Notes under the pieces: model-generated
Database searches by the model: none
What the model saw: the letters and a program-made list of their open reading frames with translations, nothing else
Told to the model about the DNA's origin: nothing
Part shown: positions 17,781-27,705 of the stretch, in pieces
Layout: every line of letters starts with the position of its first letter
Position numbering within the stretch: the first letter of the stretch is position 1
Assembly (NCBI RefSeq): GCF_023700745.1
Contig: NZ_JAMPYG010000009.1
Location: 1 to 64,000, forward strand
Direction of reading: 5' to 3'
Length of the DNA: 64,000 nucleotides
From: Rhodoferax sp.
GTDB lineage: Bacteria > Pseudomonadota > Gammaproteobacteria > Burkholderiales > Burkholderiaceae_C
Position numbers and translations under genes: made by a program

Positions 17781-18551
17781 ATGAGCAAAATTTCCGTCTA
17801 CATCATTGCCTACAACGAAGCCGAAAAGGTGGCCGCAACCATCGAGAGCGTCCCATGGGCTGACGAAATCATCCTGGTCGATTCATGGAGCACGGACGGC
17901 ACACCCGAGATTGCCACCAAGCTTGGCGCCCGTGTTGTACAGGTGGACTTCAAGGGCTTCGGTGACCTGCGTAATCAGGCCATTGCAGCCTGCTCCCATG
18001 ACTGGATTTTTAGCCTCGATGCTGATGAGCGCTGCACGCCCGAAGTAGCTGATGAAATCCGCGCCATTACACAAGATCCAGCGTCCGTGGACGCCTACTG
18101 GGTACCGCGCCGCAATTACTTCATGGGCCGCTGGATCAAACACTCCGGCTGGTACCCCAACTACCGCCAGCCACAGTTGTTCCGCAAAGGCCGGATGCAC
18201 TATGACCTCAAGCCGGTGCACGAAGGCTATGTTCTGGACTCTGCTCAAGCCATCGGTCATCTGAAAAATGCCATCTGGCAATTCCCGTTCAAAAACATGA
18301 GCGAGGTCATGCACAAGGCCAATCGCTACTCCAGCCTGGGCGCCGAGAAGATCGTGCACAAGAAGATCAGCATGGGTTCAGCGCTGGCGCACGGCCTCTG
18401 GTCATTCGTGAAGCACTACGTTTTCAAGTTGGGCTTTCTGGACGGCTGGGCTGGCTTCGTCATCGCGCTGGGGAATTTTGAGGGTACGTTTTACCGTTAT
18501 GTCAAAGCCATTGAGTTGCAAAAGGGACCCCAATGGCAGGCACCCAAATAA
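17781..18551 (+). CDS. WaaE/KdtX-like GT2 glycosyltransferase
   Basis: A 256-residue family 2 transferase resembling LPS inner-core beta-1,4-glucosyltransferases (WaaE/KdtX). It starts SVYIIAYNEAEKVAATIESV, has LVDSWSTDGTPEIA near 37, the catalytic-type SLDADERC near 80, and the family's C-terminal HLKNAIWQFPFKNM segment. The ATG at 17781 is preferred; an in-frame start 14 codons earlier adds residues before the conserved strand. msbA follows 36 bases downstream, so both may serve lipid A-core assembly. Confidence 0.85.
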   Translation: MSKISVYIIAYNEAEKVAATIESVPWADEIILVDSWSTDGTPEIATKLGARVVQVDFKGFGDLRNQAIAACSHDWIFSLDADERCTPEVADEIRAITQDPASVDAYWVPRRNYFMGRWIKHSGWYPNYRQPQLFRKGRMHYDLKPVHEGYVLDSAQAIGHLKNAIWQFPFKNMSEVMHKANRYSSLGAEKIVHKKISMGSALAHGLWSFVKHYVFKLGFLDGWAGFVIALGNFEGTFYRYVKAIELQKGPQWQAPK

Positions 18552-18587
18552 GCCGAAGTCAATCCATCTGGCGCCAGGGTGCAGTCC

Positions 18588-20333
18588 ATGTTTAAGCGCC
18601 CCACCCTGAGCAATCGCACCATCTATTTCCGACTGCTCTCCTACGTCAGGCCGTACTGGAAAGCCTTTGGCCTCGCGGTGCTGGGCATGGTTGCCATTGC
18701 CACGACGGAACCTGCTTTCCCGGCCATCATGAAATATTTGCTGGATCAAGGTTTCAAAACCGAAGATGCGCGCATGGTCTGGCTCATTCCAATCGGCATC
18801 GTGGTTTTATTTTTGATCAGGGGCATTTTCTCGTTCATCACCAGCTACCTGATGACCTGGACATCAACCCGTCTCATTACCGATCTGCGGCGTGAGATGT
18901 TCGCAAAAATCCTCGTCTTGCCAGCACAGGTGTACCACGATCAATCTGCGGGAAAATTCATCTCCCGCCTGATCTATGACGTCGGCCAAATCACCGAAGC
19001 GGCCACCGGCGTGCTGATCACCATCGTGCGCGAATCCCTCACCGCACTGGCGCTGATCGCCTATTTGCTGTACTTGGACTGGAAACTCACGCTTATCACG
19101 CTGGCGATCGGCCCGCTGTTTGCGTTTATCGTCAAAGCCTTCAGCCAACGCATCCGGGCTGCCACGCGTCTGACCCTGGAATCCATCCGGCTGGTGTCAC
19201 ATGCCATCGAGGAGTCGGTGCTTGCAAACAAGGTCATCAAAATATTCGGCGGACAGCCTCAACAAATCGAACGCTTCCGGATCGAGACAGAGCGTCTGCG
19301 TCGCGCCATGATGCGCGAGGCGGTACCGGCATCGGCCATCACCCCCATCACCCACCTGGCAGCCTCCGTGGCGATCGCCATCATTACCTATCTGGCCTTG
19401 AGCCAAGCGACAGGCCAAGCCGGCTCGTCCCCAGGCGGATTCGTTTCCTTTATTACCGCCATGTTGATGCTGATTTCACCCATCAAGCAACTCACCACGG
19501 TCAACGCACTTTTGCAACGTGGCTTGGCGGCTTGCGAAAGCGTTTTTGCATTGCTCGATTCCCCACCCGAAGACGACAGCGGCAAACTCGAAATGAACCG
19601 CGCCCAAGGCAATCTTGAGTTTGACGGCGTCAACTTCCGCTATCCCGGAGCCGACCGCGTTGCGCTGGAAAACGTCACTATGCATATTGGCGCGGGCCAG
19701 ACCATTGCCCTGGTTGGCGCCTCAGGGGGTGGGAAGACGACCATCAGCGCACTGATTCCACGCTTTTACCGCGTCACGTCCGGCCACATTCGTATTGACG
19801 GCATTGACATCAACGAACTGACGCTGGGCAGTTTGCGCCACAACATCGCGCTCGTCAGTCAGGACATCGTTTTGTTCAATAGCACGATCGAGGCCAACAT
19901 TGCCTTTGGATCGCGCGACACCTGCAGCCGTGACGATGTGATCCAGGCGGCCCGTGCCGCCAACGCTTGGGACTTCATTGAACAATTGCCCGAGGGGCTG
20001 GACACCCTCATTGGTGAAAACGGCGCCAGACTCTCGGGCGGACAGCGTCAGCGTATTGCGATTGCGCGGGCGCTGCTCAAGAATGCCCCCATTCTGATTC
20101 TTGATGAAGCCACGTCAGCCCTGGACACCGAATCAGAACGGCAGGTTCAGGCGGCCCTGGCCACGCTCATGAAGAATCGCACCACGCTGGTCATCGCCCA
20201 TCGGCTCAGCACCATCGAGCGCGCCGATCGCATTGTGGTGCTGGATCAGGGACGAATTGTCGAGGCAGGAAACCATGCCGAACTGCTGCGTGCCAATGGC
20301 TATTACGCCAACCTCAGTCGGATGCAAACCTGA
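18588..20333 (+). CDS. msbA: Lipid A export ABC transporter MsbA
   Basis: Homodimeric flippase moving core-lipid A across the inner membrane. The 581 residues comprise a six-helix transmembrane domain (about 20-320) and a nucleotide-binding domain with Walker A GASGGGKTT near 377, signature LSGGQRQR near 481 and Walker B ILILDEATSALD near 500. The ATG at 18588 has AGGG eight bases upstream. A GTG three codons earlier lacks such a site. It follows a WaaE-like transferase and is convergent with the O-antigen ligase-like gene. Confidence 0.95.
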   Translation: MFKRPTLSNRTIYFRLLSYVRPYWKAFGLAVLGMVAIATTEPAFPAIMKYLLDQGFKTEDARMVWLIPIGIVVLFLIRGIFSFITSYLMTWTSTRLITDLRREMFAKILVLPAQVYHDQSAGKFISRLIYDVGQITEAATGVLITIVRESLTALALIAYLLYLDWKLTLITLAIGPLFAFIVKAFSQRIRAATRLTLESIRLVSHAIEESVLANKVIKIFGGQPQQIERFRIETERLRRAMMREAVPASAITPITHLAASVAIAIITYLALSQATGQAGSSPGGFVSFITAMLMLISPIKQLTTVNALLQRGLAACESVFALLDSPPEDDSGKLEMNRAQGNLEFDGVNFRYPGADRVALENVTMHIGAGQTIALVGASGGGKTTISALIPRFYRVTSGHIRIDGIDINELTLGSLRHNIALVSQDIVLFNSTIEANIAFGSRDTCSRDDVIQAARAANAWDFIEQLPEGLDTLIGENGARLSGGQRQRIAIARALLKNAPILILDEATSALDTESERQVQAALATLMKNRTTLVIAHRLSTIERADRIVVLDQGRIVEAGNHAELLRANGYYANLSRMQT

Positions 20334-20363
20334 GTCGATTGAAAAATCGCCAAGTTCTAATTT

Positions 20364-21602
20364 TTATCCCTTAGTCATGTGTCGACGATGGCCACCCCAT
20401 GCCAGCAAGACACCCAGCGTCAAGCAAAAGAACGAACCAATATTCGCATCGTAAAGCGAAGAATTGAACAGGCAAGCAACCACCAAAGCGGCCAGTACCG
20501 ACTGACCGGCTCTGGCAATGGGGGCATCCATGTTATGCAGATCCTTCATGACTGCGCCCATGAATGCCAAAAGAAGCAGAATCCCGCCCACACCGAGCTG
20601 AACACCCCACAACAAAAACTCCTGATGGGGGTTGCTAGCAACCTTGAAGGGCTCAAAATCAGTATTTTTCAGAGCTTCAATTCTGTTGTACTGCGTCGTC
20701 CAACTGCCAACACCGGAACCTGCCAGTGGTTTCTGAGCCATGGCTTCCAAGGAAGTTTTCCAGAAATAAAGCCGGACACCCGTCGAAGTGGTCGCAGCAG
20801 GTTTATCCATATAAGATGAAACCTCAGATCCGGCGGTTAGAAATCTCTGCGGTACGGCCTCAAAACTGAAAGCCAACAAGGCGATCAAAGGCGGTATGGC
20901 GACCGAGGCCAAGCGATAGCGCCTGGGCAAAGCCCAAAAAACAGCCAGCGCGATCATGGTCAGGCCAACCAGTTGTCCTGTGCGCCCCACGAATACCAAG
21001 AAAACACTCCCCAAAGCCAGCAACGAGACCGTGATAGCGCCATAAAACAGCAAGCGGTTGGGTGCCAGGGACTTTAAATGCCAAAACAGAGCAGCAAGGA
21101 TTGCGCTCATGATGCTCTGATCCAGATAAGTCGAAAACACGGCAAAAAGTTCTTTGGCGTGTTTCCCAGTGGCCCAAACCACGGGCACATGAAAATACAG
21201 TAACCAGCTACTCAATAACAAAAATACCTGGAACCCCAGAAAAATTATCAGCACCAGCGTCGCTTCCTGGCGCGTTCTGATCAGAATCAACATCGCTGGA
21301 ATCACCAAAAATTTCCCGTACTTTCCTAGCGCTTCCATGGAATGGTCGAAAGGCCCGGTCGTCCATAGCAAGCTGCCTGCAAACGCAGCCAATATCACCA
21401 GGATTATTTTTGGTGTCCACAAGGTTTGCCACGACGCCGGTCCCTTGGGCTGCTGCTTGTTTCGAAGCACCACAAGCAATACGGCGAAGAATAACAATAG
21501 TTTGCCGAGGCTCATGACGACCATTGATAGGCCCGCGGAAGCCGCCGCCAACGATACGACTGCAATGCGGGCATTGATACGGTTTGAATTGATGGATAGC
21601 AT
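20364..21602 (-). CDS. O-antigen ligase / Wzy_C family membrane protein
   Basis: A 412-residue polytopic protein with about ten hydrophobic segments. A long periplasmic loop (about 260-350) contains the Wzy_C pattern STGVRLYFWKTSLEAM and GSGVGSWTTQY, followed by SNPHQEFLLWGVQLG. Members either join O-polysaccharide to lipid A-core (WaaL) or polymerise repeats (Wzy); the two cannot be told apart reliably from sequence. The neighbouring msbA and core transferases favour a ligase role. It lies 44 bases after a GT4 gene on the same strand. Confidence 0.83.
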   Translation of the reverse strand: MLSINSNRINARIAVVSLAAASAGLSMVVMSLGKLLLFFAVLLVVLRNKQQPKGPASWQTLWTPKIILVILAAFAGSLLWTTGPFDHSMEALGKYGKFLVIPAMLILIRTRQEATLVLIIFLGFQVFLLLSSWLLYFHVPVVWATGKHAKELFAVFSTYLDQSIMSAILAALFWHLKSLAPNRLLFYGAITVSLLALGSVFLVFVGRTGQLVGLTMIALAVFWALPRRYRLASVAIPPLIALLAFSFEAVPQRFLTAGSEVSSYMDKPAATTSTGVRLYFWKTSLEAMAQKPLAGSGVGSWTTQYNRIEALKNTDFEPFKVASNPHQEFLLWGVQLGVGGILLLLAFMGAVMKDLHNMDAPIARAGQSVLAALVVACLFNSSLYDANIGSFFCLTLGVLLAWGGHRRHMTKG

Positions 21603-21646
21603 GAAACGACTTTAACGAAGATCAATTAGCCCGACATGAACGCTTG

Positions 21647-22705
21647 TCACTTCAAGTCGCCAGTCTGTATTTCAGAATAAATCTCCGCATACTCTTGCGC
21701 CACCGTGCGCCAACTCCGTTCAAATTGCGGCACGGGCTCGATACGACTTAATTGTTGATCCAGGGCTTGAACCCAGGCATCAAGTGGTGCCGCCAGCGGC
21801 AACACGGCACCTGACGCCGCCGTGACATGCGCCGCAGCACCGCATACATCAGAAATGAGCACAGGAACTTTGGCAGCCATGGCCTCACTGATGACCATGC
21901 CATAAGGCTCGGCTTTGGCGGGGTGCAGCAGGACATCAAAGGCAGCGTAAGAGGCCGCCTCACGCCATCCCATCAATTTATAGCCACCTTGCCAATCGGC
22001 AAACAAAGCTGCCACATCGGCAGCCGCCGGCCCCACCACGTACAACTGCACATTAGGTCTGCTGCGTCGTAACGCGGCAACCGTTTCGACAACCCGAGGC
22101 AAACCCTTGCGCTGCCACTCCTTGCCGACAAAACCAACAATGCCACCGTCAGGCGGAACCTGACTCGGTTCGCGCAGGGCACCAGGAACCACACCCGGAA
22201 CAATCGGTTCAGTCAACTTTTGTGCCAACTCTGGATAGTAGTGCGCCAGGGACTTGCTGATGAACTGAGAGTTCGGCACCACATAGCGTGGCGTCGATAA
22301 CTCGCGTCGTTCCAAAAACAATTGCATGGCAATGCGCAAGGAAATCAGGCGCCACCAGGGTTTGTCCAGAACCGTCGCAAAGGGCGGGCCATGAAAGGTT
22401 GTGATGTGGTGAATATTGAGACGTTCGTGGCTATGGATCACGCTGTTCGGACTGGGATGATCTGCCAAAAACCGTGCCACGCGCCGGCTGAAACGCAGCA
22501 AGGACAGCCAGCGTGGGCGTGGCGCTATCTCGCCCAGTTCGTAAACTGCAATGCCTTCAGGTTTCTCCAAATGGCAGCGCTCGCAAATAACGCTCACCCG
22601 ATGCCCCAGTGCTTGTAGCTCGTGCGTCAATTCCCAGACGTAACGCTCCATGCCACCGACCGGCCCATAACGACGCACCACATGGATCACTTCAAGCTGG
22701 GACAA
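21647..22705 (-). CDS. Family 4 glycosyltransferase
   Basis: GT-B fold retaining transferase of about 352 residues, likely acting in LPS core or other surface polysaccharide. The N-terminal half begins VIHVVRRYGPVGGMERYVWEL. The C-terminal half has VGFVGKEWQRKGL near 195 and the EX7E-type HPAKAEPYGMVISEA near 270. No ATG fits the start. A TTG at 22705 is taken because GCAAGG lies about eight bases upstream; a TTG at 22723 is the alternative. It follows rng by 54 bases and may be the tail of the yebC-rng operon. Confidence 0.83.
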   Translation of the reverse strand: MSQLEVIHVVRRYGPVGGMERYVWELTHELQALGHRVSVICERCHLEKPEGIAVYELGEIAPRPRWLSLLRFSRRVARFLADHPSPNSVIHSHERLNIHHITTFHGPPFATVLDKPWWRLISLRIAMQLFLERRELSTPRYVVPNSQFISKSLAHYYPELAQKLTEPIVPGVVPGALREPSQVPPDGGIVGFVGKEWQRKGLPRVVETVAALRRSRPNVQLYVVGPAAADVAALFADWQGGYKLMGWREAASYAAFDVLLHPAKAEPYGMVISEAMAAKVPVLISDVCGAAAHVTAASGAVLPLAAPLDAWVQALDQQLSRIEPVPQFERSWRTVAQEYAEIYSEIQTGDLK

Positions 22706-22758
22706 AATTTTTACCTTGCTCAAAAATGCAATGACTCAATTGCTCAGAGGCAAGAACC

Positions 22759-24234
22759 TCACAGCAGCACGATGTCATATTGTTCCTGCCCCATGGCACT
22801 TTCACTTTGCAAGGACACCGGCTTGCCAATAAACTCGCTCAAGCCCGCCAGATGCTGGCTTTCCTCGTCCAGGAACAACTCAATCACTTTGGGGGACGCC
22901 ACCACGCGAAACTCCCTGGGGTTGAACTGGCGTGCTTCGCGCAGGATCTCGCGAAAAATATCGTAAGCCACGCTGCGTGCGGTTTTCACAATGCCTTTGC
23001 CCTCGCACACCGGGCACGGCTCGCACAGCATGTGCGCCAACGATTCCCGGGTGCGCTTGCGCGTCATCTCCACCAGACCCAGTTGCGAGAAACCACCGCA
23101 CATGGTCTTGACCCGGTCACGCGCCAACTGCTTGCGAATTTCAGCCAGCACCGCCTCACGATGCTCTTCGGGCGCCATGTCGATGAAATCAACAATGATG
23201 ATGCCCCCCAGATTGCGCAGACGCAGTTGCCGCGCGATGGCCTGGGCTGCCTCCAAATTGGTCTTGAAAATGGTGTCGTCAAAATTGCGCGCACCGACAA
23301 AACCACCGGTGTTCACATCGACCGTGGTCAAGGCTTCGGTCTGGTCCACCATCAAATAGCCGCCCGACTTCAATTCAACGCGCCGACCCAGCGCCTTGGC
23401 AATTTCCTCGTCGATGGCATAGAGGTCAAAAATCGGCCGCTCGCCTCTGTAATGCACCAGTTTTTGAGCCGCCGCGGGCATGAATTCCTGGCCAAAGGCC
23501 TTCATGACACCAAACTGTTCCAGTGAATCCACCTTGATAAATTGGGTGAACTCAGTCGTCAAATCGCGCAGCACCCGTTGCAACAAGCTCAAGTCCTGGT
23601 GCAGCAGTGAGGTGGCAGGCAGTTTGCTGGCAGCCTGGCGAATGCGCGCCCAGGCTTTGCGCAGGTAAGCAATGTCGTCTGCCAGTTCCTGGTCAGTGGC
23701 CTCTTCACCGTTGGTGCGCAAAATGAAGCCGCCGCCCTGCGCGCCCACCAGGGTTTCCAGCCGCCGGCGCAGCTCGTCGCGCTGCTCGGGCGGGATTTTT
23801 TGCGACACGCCCAGGTGATCGTCCTGTGGCAAAAACACCAGCATGCGCCCGGCAATACTGATCTGGGTGGACAAGCGCGCGCCCTTGGTGCCAATCGGGT
23901 CCTTGATGACCTGCACCATCAGGCTCTGACCTTCAAACACCTGTTTTTCAATCGGAATCTGGGTCGCAGCATTGCGGGCTGCCGAAATCGTCTCGCCTTC
24001 GGCGGGGGGGTGCCACACATCGGCCACATGCAAGAAGGCCGCACGCTCCAGGCCAATGTCAATGAAGGCCGACTGCATGCCTGGCAACACGCGCGCCACC
24101 TTGCCCAGATAGACATTGCCCACCAGGCCGCGCTCCAGCGTGCGCTCCACATGCAGCTCTTGCAACACGCCGTTTTCCACCACGGCCACCCGGGTCTCCT
24201 GGGGCGACCAATTGATCAAAATATCTTCTTGCAT
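22759..24234 (-). CDS. rng: Ribonuclease G
   Basis: Endoribonuclease that matures the 16S rRNA 5' end and cleaves some mRNAs. The 491-residue length matches RNase G rather than RNase E. It shows an S1 domain (about 35-120, GNVYLGKVARVLPGMQSAF), the catalytic aspartates in TTVDVNTGGF near 303 and IIIVDFIDM near 345, and the zinc-link CEPCPVCEG near 405. It is the last clear member of the leftward yebC-purD-hemF-nadD-rsfS-rlmH-maf-rng run, 21 bases after maf. Confidence 0.95.
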   Translation of the reverse strand: MQEDILINWSPQETRVAVVENGVLQELHVERTLERGLVGNVYLGKVARVLPGMQSAFIDIGLERAAFLHVADVWHPPAEGETISAARNAATQIPIEKQVFEGQSLMVQVIKDPIGTKGARLSTQISIAGRMLVFLPQDDHLGVSQKIPPEQRDELRRRLETLVGAQGGGFILRTNGEEATDQELADDIAYLRKAWARIRQAASKLPATSLLHQDLSLLQRVLRDLTTEFTQFIKVDSLEQFGVMKAFGQEFMPAAAQKLVHYRGERPIFDLYAIDEEIAKALGRRVELKSGGYLMVDQTEALTTVDVNTGGFVGARNFDDTIFKTNLEAAQAIARQLRLRNLGGIIIVDFIDMAPEEHREAVLAEIRKQLARDRVKTMCGGFSQLGLVEMTRKRTRESLAHMLCEPCPVCEGKGIVKTARSVAYDIFREILREARQFNPREFRVVASPKVIELFLDEESQHLAGLSEFIGKPVSLQSESAMGQEQYDIVLL

Positions 24235-24255
24235 GGGCTTGGGTTTTCTTAAACT

Positions 24256-24858
24256 TTAGACAGCGAAGCCAAAAGCCCGCAGCAAACGGGCTGTTTCAAA
24301 CATCGGCAATCCCATGATGCCTGAATAACTTCCACTCAAATGCGAAATATACGCCGCCGCCCTGCCCTGCACCGCATAGGCACCGGCTTTGCCCATGGGC
24401 TCAGCCGTGGCCACATAAGCCTGAATCTGCGCCGGCGTCATGGTCGCAAAGGTCACTCGGGAGATGGACACTGCCTGCTGGCGTTCCTGCGGCGTGCCGA
24501 GTGCGACCGCAGTCAACACCCGGTGCGTTTTGCCGGACAAGGTAGCCAGCATGCGTTCGGCATCCTTGGCATCCAGCGGCTTGCCCAAAATCGTCCGGCC
24601 CAGCGCCACCGTGGTGTCGGAACACAGCACCGGCGCTGGCGGCAAGTTGCGGTTTTGCAAACGCTGCGATGCGGCATCTAGCTTGAGTTGGGTCACACGC
24701 TGCACATACCGCAGCGGCGCTTCGTTCGGCAGCACGGCTTCCAGCGCCTCGGCATCTTCGTCAGGCGCGGGCAACAACAACTCGTAGGCCACGCCCAACT
24801 GCTCCAGCAATTGCCGGCGGCGCGGGCTTTGGGAGGCGAGATAAACAAAATGACTCAT
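24256..24858 (-). CDS. maf: Maf-family nucleotide pyrophosphatase
   Basis: House-cleaning nucleoside triphosphate pyrophosphatase. The 200 residues have [14 protein letters not shown] at 9-22, SDTTVALG near 84-91 and [11 protein letters not shown] near 108. It overlaps the rlmH stop by four bases. The position next to rlmH and rng fits the YhdE-type member (dTTP/UTP). Specificity is inferred, not visible. Confidence 0.93.
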   Translation of the reverse strand: MSHFVYLASQSPRRRQLLEQLGVAYELLLPAPDEDAEALEAVLPNEAPLRYVQRVTQLKLDAASQRLQNRNLPPAPVLCSDTTVALGRTILGKPLDAKDAERMLATLSGKTHRVLTAVALGTPQERQQAVSISRVTFATMTPAQIQAYVATAEPMGKAGAYAVQGRAAAYISHLSGSYSGIMGLPMFETARLLRAFGFAV

Positions 24859-25322
24859 TCTCTATGGTACGGATGGTTGGCGTTAATCGACCAAGCCCGG
24901 TAAAGCTGCTCGATCAGCAGCACGCGCACCATGGCGTGCGGCAGGGTCAGGTCGGACAGGCGCACCCGCTCGTGTGCTGCCTGTCTGAAAACGGGGTCAA
25001 GCCCATCGGGGCCGCCAATCACCAGCGCCACATCGTCGCCCGACAACTGCCAATCCTTGAGCTTTCCAGCCAAAGCCATGGTGCTCAAGGCGGTACCACG
25101 TTCATCCAGCGCGACGATTCTGAAACCCTTGGGAATGGCAGCCTCAATGCGCGCGCGCTCTGCTGCCAACAAAGTTTCAAGGGATTTGGAGGCGCGGGGC
25201 TCGGTCTTGACGGCCTTCAGCTCGACCTTGAGTTCAAAGGGGAAGCGCTTGGCATAGTCGTCCCACGCTGTTTGCGCCCAGTCGGGCACGCGTTGACCGA
25301 CGGCAACAATCAGCAGACGCAC
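24855..25322 (-). CDS. rlmH: 23S rRNA pseudouridine-1915 methyltransferase RlmH
   Basis: SPOUT methyltransferase that methylates pseudouridine 1915 in helix 69 of 23S rRNA. The 155 residues include the knot region [11 protein letters not shown] near 100, [20 protein letters not shown] near 127 and the C-terminal NHPYHRE typical of the family. Translation starts with GTG at 25322; the family N-terminus ([10 protein letters not shown]) confirms it. rsfS ends nine bases upstream. Confidence 0.96.
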   Translation of the reverse strand: MRLLIVAVGQRVPDWAQTAWDDYAKRFPFELKVELKAVKTEPRASKSLETLLAAERARIEAAIPKGFRIVALDERGTALSTMALAGKLKDWQLSGDDVALVIGGPDGLDPVFRQAAHERVRLSDLTLPHAMVRVLLIEQLYRAWSINANHPYHRE

Positions 25323-25331
25323 AGTGCGGCG

Positions 25332-26168
25332 TCAGGCTTTGCGCACGGCCGGCTTTTTGGCGGGTGCCTTCCTGGCGACCGTTTTGGCCGCCGATTTTTT
25401 GGCGGCGGGCTTGACCGGCGCGTTCACCACCAACGTCTTCAGGCGCGGCTTGGCCACGGCATCACCTTCCGCGGCTTTGCGCCTGGGCGTTGCAGCGGTC
25501 TTGGCGGCGGTTTTTTTGGCTGCCGCTGCCTCTGCGGCAGCCGTCTTGGCCATCTGCGCCCGGGACGGGAAGGCTTCCTGAACACCCTGCTTGGCCGCAC
25601 TGGAGCGGCGCAAGCTGGCTGCCGGCTTGGCTGCTTCCTTGGCGGCCTTGGCTTTGGCAGCGCTGGGCTCAGCCATCACCACCGGTTTGGCGGCGCCAAA
25701 CTTCAGGCGCACTGGTTTGTCGCCCCACAATTCTTCCAGGTTGTAATAACTACGGTAGGTGGGCTGCATCACATGCACCACGGCCTGGCCACAATCGACA
25801 ATGATCCATTCGCCGTTGGCCTCACCTTCCACGCGCGGCTTGGCAAAGCCGGCATCACGCACGGCATCGATCACACTCATGGCCAGCGCCTTGGTTTGCC
25901 GGTTGGAAGTACCCGAGGCAACAATGACCCGCTCAAACAGGGACGACAGGTGCTCGGTATCAAACACCACAATGTCTTGCGCTTTCACATCCTCAAGCCC
26001 GTCCACAATGGCACGCTGCAATTTCTGCACGTCCTTTTTTTCTACCGTTGCCGAGGCCGGCTTGGCAACAGGCTTTGTCAGGGATTTGCTGGCCGCGGAT
26101 ATGGCGGACTTGGCAGCGGCCTTGGCCGGTTTCTTGGCAGTGCCTGGGGCAGTAGTTTTGGTAGTCAT
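25332..26168 (-). CDS. rsfS: Ribosomal silencing factor RsfS with long basic tails
   Basis: Binds ribosomal protein uL14 and blocks subunit joining in starved cells. The RsfS core lies at about 45-155 (QRAIVDGLEDVKAQDI, VIVASGTSNRQTKALA, EWIIVDCGQAVVHVM, YYNLEELWGD). Most RsfS proteins end near there, at 105-120 residues. This one has a 44-residue Lys/Ala-rich leader and a tail of about 120 residues rich in Ala, Lys, Pro and Arg, like histone H1 or AlgP tails, for 278 in all. The ATG at 26168 overlaps the nadD stop by one base; a TTG just upstream is less likely. Confidence 0.92.
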   Translation of the reverse strand: MTTKTTAPGTAKKPAKAAAKSAISAASKSLTKPVAKPASATVEKKDVQKLQRAIVDGLEDVKAQDIVVFDTEHLSSLFERVIVASGTSNRQTKALAMSVIDAVRDAGFAKPRVEGEANGEWIIVDCGQAVVHVMQPTYRSYYNLEELWGDKPVRLKFGAAKPVVMAEPSAAKAKAAKEAAKPAASLRRSSAAKQGVQEAFPSRAQMAKTAAAEAAAAKKTAAKTAATPRRKAAEGDAVAKPRLKTLVVNAPVKPAAKKSAAKTVARKAPAKKPAVRKA

Positions 26169-26773
26169 CAATGTGATTGGTAAAGGTGATGGTCGGCAAT
26201 ATAACGCGCAACGGGCTCAGACACCAGTGTTTGCACTGGTTGCCCATTGGCAATGTTGCTGCGAATCTGGGTGGCGCTCACGTGCAGGGCTGGCAGGCCC
26301 AAGTGCAAAAACCGCTCGGGAAACAATCTTTCAGCTTCAAACGAGTCGTTGGTATTTGATGAATGGGCACGAGTAGCTACACTAATTATAGCTAATTGAA
26401 CAATGGCCTGCCATTCGTGCCAGCTGGTCAGGGCGGCGGCCTGGTCTGCTCCCATGAGCAAAAACAATTCGGCCCCGGGTTCTTCGGCCGCCATCTGACG
26501 CAAGGTGTCGATGGTGTAGCTCGGGCCAACGCGGTCTATTTCCCGCCTGTCGATGCAAATTTTGGCGACATCCCCAAAAGCCAGTTGCACCATGGCCAGC
26601 CGGTGCACGGCCGATGTCAGCTGGCGTGGTTTGTGCCAGGCATCGCCCGTGGGTACCACATGCAGGACATCCAGTTTGAGCTCGTTCAGAGCCGTTTCCA
26701 GCAAGGCCCGGTGCGCCAGGTGCGGCGGATCGAAGGCACCGCCAAACACACCGATGCGCCGTGCCTGTGGCAT
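26168..26773 (-). CDS. nadD: Nicotinate-nucleotide adenylyltransferase NadD
   Basis: Makes deamido-NAD from nicotinate mononucleotide and ATP. The 201 residues carry the nucleotidyltransferase motif GVFGGAFDPPHLAH at 8-21, MGADQAAALTSWHEW near 110 and the C-terminal SATQIRSN near 170. The ATG at 26773 is chosen; a TTG six codons earlier would overlap hemF by ten bases. It sits between hemF and rsfS, the conserved nadD-rsfS-rlmH order. Confidence 0.93.
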   Translation of the reverse strand: MPQARRIGVFGGAFDPPHLAHRALLETALNELKLDVLHVVPTGDAWHKPRQLTSAVHRLAMVQLAFGDVAKICIDRREIDRVGPSYTIDTLRQMAAEEPGAELFLLMGADQAAALTSWHEWQAIVQLAIISVATRAHSSNTNDSFEAERLFPERFLHLGLPALHVSATQIRSNIANGQPVQTLVSEPVARYIADHHLYQSH

Positions 26774-26781
26774 GTCCGGCT

Positions 26782-27705
26782 TCAAACCCAATCCCGGCGT
26801 ACCAGGAAATCACTGTACAGCGCCGCCTCGGGCGTGCCTGGAGCTGGCACCTGTTGGTAGGCCCAACTCACCAAGGGCGGCATCGACAGCAAAATGGACT
26901 CACTGCGGCCGCCCGACTGCAGGCCAAAATGGGTGCCCCGGTCCCAGACCAGGTTGAATTCCACATAGCGGCCACGCCGGTAAAGCTGAAAAGTACGCTC
27001 GCGTTCGCCATAGGGCGTGTCTTTGCGGCGCATCACTATCGGCAGGTAGGCACTTAAAAACGAATCCCCCAAGGCCTGCATCATGGCCAGACTGGGCTCG
27101 AAGCCGAGCTCAGAGAAATCGTCAAAAAACACACCGCCCACGCCACGCTGCTCGTTGCGATGCTTCAAATAAAAATACTCATCGCACCAGGTCTTGAAGC
27201 GCGGGTATTTGTCCTCGCCAAACGGCTGCAGCGCAGACTGGCAGGTCTGGTGGAAATGTATGGCGTCTTCTTCAAAGCCGTAATACGGCGTCAGGTCCAT
27301 GCCGCCACCAAACCAGCACACCTCGGCGCCATCGTGACCCTTGGCAGAAATCATGCGTACATTCATGTGCACCGTGGGCACGTAGGGATTACGCGGATGG
27401 AACACCAGCGACACGCCCATGGCCTCAAACGGCGCACCGGCCAGTTCGGGGCGATGTTGTGTGGCTGAGGGTGGTAATTTGGGACCGCTCACATGCGAAA
27501 AGCCGCAGCCGGCGCGCTCGAACACGGCGCCACCTTCCAGAATTTTTGTGATGCCCTGCCCTTGCAAGGCCTCGCCCGTGGGCTTTTGCCATGGGTCGGT
27601 CAGAAACGTCGAGCCATCCAGTTCGGCAATGGCCCCGGTAATGCGATCCTGCAAACTGCGCAGATAAGCGCTGACACGCCCGGTCGGCAAGGCCTGTGCC
27701 GTCAT
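26782..27705 (-). CDS. hemF: Oxygen-dependent coproporphyrinogen III oxidase HemF
   Basis: Aerobic decarboxylation of coproporphyrinogen III to protoporphyrinogen IX for haem. The 307 residues show the family blocks [10 protein letters not shown] near 70, [12 protein letters not shown] near 105, [17 protein letters not shown] near 130, and [16 protein letters not shown] near 260. It overlaps purD by four bases. Its oxygen-dependent chemistry implies at least facultative aerobic life. No hemN was seen in the window. Confidence 0.95.
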   Translation of the reverse strand: MTAQALPTGRVSAYLRSLQDRITGAIAELDGSTFLTDPWQKPTGEALQGQGITKILEGGAVFERAGCGFSHVSGPKLPPSATQHRPELAGAPFEAMGVSLVFHPRNPYVPTVHMNVRMISAKGHDGAEVCWFGGGMDLTPYYGFEEDAIHFHQTCQSALQPFGEDKYPRFKTWCDEYFYLKHRNEQRGVGGVFFDDFSELGFEPSLAMMQALGDSFLSAYLPIVMRRKDTPYGERERTFQLYRRGRYVEFNLVWDRGTHFGLQSGGRSESILLSMPPLVSWAYQQVPAPGTPEAALYSDFLVRRDWV

